Below, one piece after another: positions 1-3,261 of a DNA stretch of 5,033 nucleotides. Location: positions 1-5,033 of the forward strand of contig JACMOA010000237.1 in the NCBI GenBank assembly GCA_014378225.1, written 5' to 3'. This DNA comes from Deinococcales bacterium. GTDB taxonomy: Bacteria; Deinococcota; Deinococci; Deinococcales; Deinococcaceae. Position numbers and translations under genes: made by a program. The stretch's first letter is position 1, and every line of letters begins with the position of its first letter. The notes beneath the pieces are model-generated. The model was not told the origin of the DNA, did not search any database, and saw only the letters and a list, made by a program, of their open reading frames with translations.

Positions 1-11
1 GCGCTTTTCAT

Positions 12-17
12 GATAAT
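12..17 (+). promoter_or_regulatory. possible -10 box of the first gene
   Basis: GATAAT matches the TATAAT consensus at five of six positions and ends 11 bases before the ATG at 29. Any -35 box would lie before the window, so this cannot be confirmed. If real, transcription would begin close to the GAGG ribosome binding site at 20-23 and the leader would be only a few bases long. Confidence 0.2.
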
Positions 18-28
18 TCGAGGTTTTG

Positions 29-637
29 ATGTCTATTCAAGGTTCACTTCATCTTTTTTCTCCACTCGACCTGCTTCAAAGCTTGAGCGAAAAAAGCGGG
101 GTTCTGCACTTGACTACTTCAAGCACCACTGTGGAAGCTTGGATAAGCAGCGGTTATTTAACCCGGCTCGTCTGGCAGCGCCGGGAACAGCCGCTTCATC
201 TGGCTCCACTGGTGTTGCTCGAGGTGTGCAGTTCAAGCGAGGGTCGTTTCAAATTTGTTTCCATTCCCGGTGCGTCGGGTGTGGCAGGCCCGAAGCTACT
301 GTGTTCAGCATCTCCCGTGCGGTTGAGTTCATTGCTGCGGACCCTCGCACAAGCGCGAATCGAACTCGAGGATGGTATGAAACTACCCAGCGGCAGTGAG
401 TGGTTTATGGTGTGGAAGCCTGCGGCAGCGCTCCGTGAGTGGGAGTCGGCTTTGTTGGCAATAGTTTCCCCACTTCTGCTTCAGGGCTACAGCGTGCTCA
501 AGTTGGCCGAGGGTCTTCAGCTTCCGCTCGAGGGTCTGCGTTACGGGCTAGGCTGCCTACAGCGGGCGGGGTCCATAGAAACCCTGGTCCCAGCGATAGA
601 AGTAAACTGGATGTCCAAGCTTGTACAAGCGACCTGA
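29..637 (+). CDS. PATAN/DUF4388-like protein with C-terminal winged-helix-like segment
   Basis: A 202-residue protein, probably cytoplasmic and regulatory. Residues 5-49 follow the PATAN/DUF4388 pattern: a G-x-L start, a hydrophobic DLLQ-L helix (14-19), then SGVLHL (23-28) and a short strand pair ending near 49. A G-x-F-x-F strand lies at 72-76. Residues 137-185 resemble a small winged helix, with the pattern GYSVLKLAEGLQLP (153-166) followed by a helix ending in AGSIE (180-184). Known DUF4388 proteins often pair this domain with such a segment and are linked to gliding, two-component or small-GTPase signalling; no partner is visible here, so the role is open. The start at ATG 29 is chosen over the adjacent in-frame TTG at 26 because GAGG (20-23) sits five bases before it. 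There are no membrane segments. All three CTCGAG copies in the gene encode Leu-Glu. The family call is from pattern recognition only. Confidence 0.75.
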   Translation: MSIQGSLHLFSPLDLLQSLSEKSGVLHLTTSSTTVEAWISSGYLTRLVWQRREQPLHLAPLVLLEVCSSSEGRFKFVSIPGASGVAGPKLLCSASPVRLSSLLRTLAQARIELEDGMKLPSGSEWFMVWKPAAALREWESALLAIVSPLLLQGYSVLKLAEGLQLPLEGLRYGLGCLQRAGSIETLVPAIEVNWMSKLVQAT

Positions 638-645
638 GCACGGCG

Positions 646-684
646 CAGAATCCCTCGTATTTTACTCGATGGATTTGGATTCTG
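646..684 (+). repeat. 8-bp inverted repeat between the first two genes
   Basis: CAGAATCC (646-653) is perfectly complementary to GGATTCTG (677-684), with a 23-base loop. It starts eight bases after the stop of the PATAN protein and ends 14 bases before the next -35 box. It could be a weak terminator, but no T-run follows at once (the nearest is at 709-713), or a binding site for a dimeric regulator of the membrane-protein gene. The long loop makes a strong RNA hairpin less likely. Confidence 0.35.
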
Positions 685-698
685 TAAGCTTGAATTAT

Positions 699-727
699 TT
701 GCTCTCCCTTTTTACACAGTCTAAACT
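699..727 (+). promoter_or_regulatory. probable leaderless promoter of the membrane-protein gene
   Basis: TTGCTC (699-704) and TAAACT (722-727) are separated by exactly 17 bases. The predicted transcription start, six to nine bases after the -10 box, falls at about 733-736. This lies beyond the ATG at 730 and on or beside the ATG at 736, so the mRNA would be leaderless, a common arrangement in Deinococcus-Thermus. No Shine-Dalgarno sequence precedes either ATG, which agrees with this. The -35 box matches only in its TTG core. Confidence 0.5.
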
Positions 728-735
728 GTATGAAC

Positions 736-1476
736 ATGTACTGGTTGATTCCCTGCCTCCTCATCGGTGTTGCACTCTCCTTGATTCTCAACCTGCGTTT
801 CGGGTCTGAGGTTATGGAGAAGGATTTTCTGCTGATTTACTACAGTGTTTTTGTGGGAGTGGTGCTGGTGGTTATGGGAATGGTCTGGTTTGTCACCAGT
901 GGTAATCCGGGGCTAAGCAACAAAATAGGAAACTGGGTTATGGGTGTAGCCCTTACCCTGGGAATCCCTGTCGCCATTGGAGGCGTGCAGTCCCTGCTCG
1001 AGAATGGCGTGAAAGCGCAAAAAAACGCCCTAATTCAAACTCGAGCTGAACTGGTGTTTCCCAACGATGCAGACGGCGTTTACGGAATTATCTTTGATGA
1101 AATCCTCGAGCCAAGCCCCGCGCTCAGGGATAAAGTGTGGACCTATGAGTTTGGCTCGAGCGATGTACTACACATCAAATCTGGGTATTTCAACCTCCGT
1201 CAGGACCGGGTAGGACAAACTGGGAACAGCTTGCCGCACTGGTTGCGGCTACACACCCGACTCGAGAATGGAAATCCCCTTTCTTTTTTGCAGTGTCAAT
1301 GCACGGGTCAGAGCGACGGAATCTATGTGGAAGGCCAGAACACCCGAATCATTGGCGCGGTTTGTCGGGTCAAGGTGTCGGGGTATACGCTCGAAGAGTT
1401 GAACAACGGCGCAGGCGGAGTGGGTCAGGACCTCGAGCGCATTTTACGCGACGCTCGAGCCAGGCCCGCCCGGTGA
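736..1476 (+). CDS. uncharacterised protein with three N-terminal membrane helices
   Basis: I do not recognise this family. Read from ATG 736 the product has 246 residues. Three hydrophobic segments lie at about 3-20, 31-53 and 66-87, with Arg and Glu between the first two and a Lys between the second and third. The remaining 160 residues are soluble, probably mixed alpha/beta, with a Cys-Gln-Cys pair at 187-189, another Cys at 210, a Gly-rich turn, and a charged C-terminal helix ending in Arg-Ala-Arg-Pro-Ala-Arg. There are no catalytic motifs I can name. ATG 736 is preferred over ATG 730 (two residues longer) because the likely promoter would start transcription at about 733-736. The gene has seven CTCGAG copies in all three codon phases and coding-like composition throughout, so I believe it is real. 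Its own promoter and the 98-base gap argue against an operon with the PATAN gene. Confidence 0.75.
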   Translation: MYWLIPCLLIGVALSLILNLRFGSEVMEKDFLLIYYSVFVGVVLVVMGMVWFVTSGNPGLSNKIGNWVMGVALTLGIPVAIGGVQSLLENGVKAQKNALIQTRAELVFPNDADGVYGIIFDEILEPSPALRDKVWTYEFGSSDVLHIKSGYFNLRQDRVGQTGNSLPHWLRLHTRLENGNPLSFLQCQCTGQSDGIYVEGQNTRIIGAVCRVKVSGYTLEELNNGAGGVGQDLERILRDARARPAR

Positions 1477-1583
1477 AGAAAATGCTTGCCAAGCCACCCT
1501 CGAGCAACCCAAACAGGCGAAGGATTGAAGTATCAAATTAAATTTTCAAAAAATATAAGACATAATGCAATTTTTGACCCAAT

Positions 1584-1614
1584 AAATGCTAAATTTTTCC
1601 CCAAATTTGCATTT
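1584..1614 (+). repeat. AT-rich inverted repeat upstream of the oxidoreductase promoter
   Basis: AAATGC, a single bulged T, and AAATTT (1584-1596) pair with AAATTT-GCATTT (1603-1614) around the six-base loop TTCCCC. This gives twelve base pairs with one bulge. It ends 14 bases before the -35 box at 1629, a typical place for an activator or repressor dimer. It could also form a weak terminator for the gene ending at 1476, but the stem is mostly A:T and over 100 bases away, so an operator is favoured slightly. Confidence 0.4.
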
Positions 1615-1628
1615 TGTACCTATAATAT

Positions 1629-1657
1629 TTGACATTTTGCACAAACCTTTGTATCAT
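1629..1657 (+). promoter_or_regulatory. strong sigma-70-type promoter of the oxidoreductase gene
   Basis: TTGACA (1629-1634) is a perfect -35 box and TATCAT (1652-1657) matches the -10 consensus at five of six positions, with an optimal 17-base spacer. The region upstream is AT-rich, as expected of an UP element. Transcription should start at about 1663-1665, giving an untranslated leader of roughly 235 bases before the ATG at 1899. This is the best promoter in the window. Confidence 0.8.
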
Positions 1658-1664
1658 ACCTTAT

Positions 1665-1829
1665 CGAAGCTCCCGAGCGGTCCGCGCCTCACTGACAGCG
1701 CTAACCTCTCCTTACGGTTTCGATACTCCCCGCACATCTATTCCCCTAACCTCTCGAGTAACTCGTGGACGCGAGGACCTCGAGCGCTTTGTCCATTGCT
1801 TGCAAGATTGGATGCCGCAGTCGGTTTAG
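1665..1829 (+). pseudogene. possible 3' remnant of an unidentified gene
   Basis: One frame stays open to TAG at 1827-1829, and its end has the composition of a normal protein C-terminus, with GREDLERFVHCLQDW at about 1767-1811. The CTCGAG at 1779 falls in the Leu-Glu phase, as in real genes of this window. The ending faintly recalls the last helix of fold-type I aminotransferases or cysteine desulfurases, but this is too short to claim. No ATG or GTG lies in frame after the predicted transcription start, so it is probably not translated. It may equally be chance. Confidence 0.15.
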
Positions 1830-1885
1830 GCTCGCTGCACGCCAAGGTCTTGTACCCATATCCATTTGACCCGCTCAGCCCACTC

Positions 1886-1892
1886 AAGGAGG
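1886..1892 (+). promoter_or_regulatory. strong ribosome binding site fixing the oxidoreductase start
   Basis: AAGGAGG is a near-perfect complement to the 16S rRNA 3' end and stands six bases before ATG 1899. It rules out the in-frame upstream TTG at 1866, which has no such site and would add eleven residues unlike the family's N-terminus. The other genes in the window have weak or no Shine-Dalgarno sequence. Confidence 0.9.
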
Positions 1893-1898
1893 AAGGCC

Positions 1899-3065
1899 AT
1901 GCCCAATTTGTTCAGCCCCTACACACTCAAAGGTGTCACCCTGCGAAACCGCATCGCCATGTCACCCATGACCATGTACCAGTCGGTGGACGGCAAAATG
2001 AACGACTATCACCTGATGTACCTCGGGGCGCGGGCAGCGGGCGGCTTCGGCCTCATCTTCCCAGAGCAGGTTGCGATTACACCCGATGGACGCACCAGCA
2101 CCAAATGCGCGGGCATCTACGACGACACGCAAATTGAGGGCCTCTCGAGGGTCACGTCCATGATTAAGCGCATGGGTGGGGTGGCGGCTATTCAATTGGG
2201 CCACACCGGGCGCAAGGGCAGCGCCAAGCCGCCGTGGGAAGGTGGGGCGCAGATTTCCCCTACCGACCCCGAGGGCTGGCAGGTGGTGGGTCCCTCGAGC
2301 ATCCCCTACGGCGGCGGCCACTCTTACCCCGTCCACGAACTCACCAGGGAAGAAATCAAGGGACTGCACATCAAGTACAGTGAGGCAGCAAAAAGAGCGC
2401 TCGAGGCCGGATTCGAGTGGCTCGAGATGCACTATGCACACGGCTATCTGGGTGCGAGCTTCTTCTCGCCGCTGGCCAATCAGCGCACCGACGAGTACGG
2501 CGGCAGCCTGGAAAACCGGGTACGCTTTCATCTCGAGGCCCTTGACGCGGTGCGGGAGGTGTGGCCCGAACACCTCCCGCTCACCATGCGGCTCGGCAGC
2601 GACGACCACAACCCGGACGGAATCCAGTTTGAAGACGCGATAGTCGCAGTGGGCATGATGAAGGAGCACGGCCTGGATTTGGCCGACCTCAGTTTGGGCT
2701 TCAACACGGACGACATTCGCAACCCGCCGTTTGGCGAGGTGGGCTTCATGGTCGAGCGGGCCGCTCGAATCAAGCGTGAGGTGGGCATTCCGGTAGGCGT
2801 GAGCTGGAATCTGGGCGTACCCGCCAACGCAGACCGGGTGATTCGGGAAGGCAAAATTGACCTGGTGATGCTGGGACGGCCCGCGCTGGCCAACCCGCAC
2901 TGGCCGGTGTGGGCTGCGAGGGAACTGAACCACCCCGACCCGTTCTCGCTGGTGCCGGAAGACTGGAGTTGGTGGCTCAAAAACTTCCGGGGCCACGACG
3001 CCAGCATCGGGCTACCCCTGCCCGCACCCAAAGACGAACTCGAGCAAATGCTGCTAAGCACTTGA
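1899..3065 (+). CDS. Old Yellow Enzyme family NADH:flavin oxidoreductase (XenA/YqjM-like)
   Basis: A 388-residue FMN-dependent ene-reductase of the TIM-barrel OYE family. These cytoplasmic enzymes use NAD(P)H to reduce the C=C bond of activated alkenes, and relatives act on enones, quinones and nitro compounds. Family marks in order: the N-terminal LFSPYTLKGVTLRNRI (4-19), the SPMTMY active-site segment (22-27, Tyr27), QLGHTGRK (99-106), the substrate-binding His178 and His181 in the HYAHGYL segment with Tyr183, the DEYGGSLENR loop (198-207), Arg231 likely contacting FMN, and the phosphate-binding LGRPALANP (325-333). Alignment from memory is closest to Pseudomonas XenA and Bacillus YqjM. Unusually, Thr25 stands where those carry the redox-tuning Cys; classical yeast OYE1 has Thr there. 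A tail of about 25 residues follows the Trp-rich end (356-363). It is transcribed alone from the promoter at 1629. Family assignment is secure; the natural substrate is unknown. Confidence 0.96.
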   Translation: MPNLFSPYTLKGVTLRNRIAMSPMTMYQSVDGKMNDYHLMYLGARAAGGFGLIFPEQVAITPDGRTSTKCAGIYDDTQIEGLSRVTSMIKRMGGVAAIQLGHTGRKGSAKPPWEGGAQISPTDPEGWQVVGPSSIPYGGGHSYPVHELTREEIKGLHIKYSEAAKRALEAGFEWLEMHYAHGYLGASFFSPLANQRTDEYGGSLENRVRFHLEALDAVREVWPEHLPLTMRLGSDDHNPDGIQFEDAIVAVGMMKEHGLDLADLSLGFNTDDIRNPPFGEVGFMVERAARIKREVGIPVGVSWNLGVPANADRVIREGKIDLVMLGRPALANPHWPVWAARELNHPDPFSLVPEDWSWWLKNFRGHDASIGLPLPAPKDELEQMLLST

Positions 3066-3066
3066 C

Positions 3067-3103
3067 TTTCAGGGGTTTCGGTCCGGTAATGACCGTCCTG
3101 AAA
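3067..3103 (+). terminator. possible hairpin terminator after the oxidoreductase
   Basis: TTTCAGG (3067-3073) pairs with CCTGAAA (3097-3103), enclosing a second stem CGGTC (3079-3083) with GACCG (3091-3095) and a seven-base loop. It begins one base after the stop codon, a good place for a terminator. No T-run follows, so it would be non-canonical. CCTGAAA can pair instead with a later copy of TTTCAG (3130-3135). Confidence 0.35.
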
Positions 3104-3189
3104 CGGCTCTCGAGCGCGATTTGGACGGGTTTCAGATTTTGAGTGGGCAAGGCTCGATAGGTGGCGAGGCCCGGAGGGTGTCGTTTTCG

Positions 3190-3218
3190 CCAAGACAGGG
3201 CCGCTCTGACCAAGACAG
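3190..3218. repeat. 9-bp direct repeat at 20-bp spacing upstream of the helicase gene
   Basis: CCAAGACAG occurs at 3190-3198 and again at 3210-3218. The 20-bp spacing is about two helical turns, so a dimeric or cooperatively binding protein could contact both from one face of the DNA. The second copy lies 31 bases before the -10 box at 3250, where an activator might sit; the lack of a recognisable -35 box there would fit. Chance is possible for a 9-mer pair. Confidence 0.3.
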
Positions 3219-3249
3219 CAACCTCCCATTTCCTCAATCCCACATGCTC

Positions 3250-3255
3250 TAAACT
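3250..3255 (+). promoter_or_regulatory. -10 box for a leaderless helicase mRNA
   Basis: TAAACT lies six bases before ATG 3262, the same hexamer and nearly the same distance as before ATG 736. Transcription would begin at or next to the ATG, and no Shine-Dalgarno sequence is present, which agrees with leaderless translation. There is no recognisable -35 box at 16-18 bases. A CTCGAG (3254-3259) overlaps the end of this box. Confidence 0.45.
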
Positions 3256-3261
3256 CGAGCC

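Larger units (their letters stand above)
1531..1660. other. AT-rich island (25% GC)
   Basis: By hand count 32 of 130 bases are G or C, against clearly GC-rich coding DNA on both sides. The island has no convincing coding frame and no CTCGAG. It holds an AT-rich hairpin, two imperfect copies of an AATGC-(A/T)n-CCC-AA unit (near 1564-1582 and 1585-1604), a second TATAAT-like hexamer at 1621 and, at its right end, the promoter of the oxidoreductase. It probably serves as an upstream promoter element and regulator-binding region. A remnant of acquired DNA is an alternative. Confidence 0.6.
1664..1898 (+). other. long 5' leader of the oxidoreductase mRNA
   Basis: About 235 transcribed bases precede the start codon. 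Visible structure: TATCGAA (1662-1668) can pair with TTCGATA (1719-1725); the 10-mer CTAACCTCTC occurs at 1701-1710 and again at 1746-1755; and CGAGG-A-CCTCG forms a short palindrome at 1772-1782. I see no match to the FMN, T-box, cobalamin or other riboswitch cores that I can recall. The leader ends in a strong Shine-Dalgarno sequence. Part of it (to 1829) may be remnant coding DNA, which would explain the length without any regulatory role. Confidence 0.4.

Noticed and set aside
10..399. Open frame of 129 codons starting at ATG 10
   Set aside because: It overlaps the PATAN gene in another frame, gives an Arg/Ser-rich product and recognisable domain patterns exist only in the frame starting at 29.
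690..718. Alternative promoter TTGAAT-N17-TACACA for the membrane-protein gene
   Set aside because: The -10 candidate matches only three of six positions and lacks the final T; TTGCTC-N17-TAAACT fits better and agrees with a leaderless start.
1484..1494. Short hairpin GCTT-GCC-AAGC after the membrane-protein gene as terminator
   Set aside because: Only four base pairs and no T-run follow, so it is expected by chance.
1621..1626. Perfect TATAAT hexamer
   Set aside because: No -35 match lies 16-18 bases upstream (the bases there are TTCCCC), and the region is so AT-rich that the hexamer is likely chance; the 1629/1652 pair is far better.
1866..1898. Upstream TTG start for the oxidoreductase
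   Set aside because: It has no ribosome binding site and adds residues unlike the family, while ATG 1899 has AAGGAGG at ideal spacing.
1664..1898. Riboswitch or T-box in the oxidoreductase leader
   Set aside because: GC-rich stretches near 1675-1700 suggested a T-box at first, but the conserved core, an antiterminator and a terminator with T-run are all missing; no FMN-element core is visible either.
1962..2996. Long open frame on the minus strand (344 codons) opposite the oxidoreductase
   Set aside because: It lies wholly antisense to a clearly recognised enzyme, its protein is rich in His, Arg and Val with no motif, and it has no ribosome binding site. GC-rich genes commonly leave such open frames.
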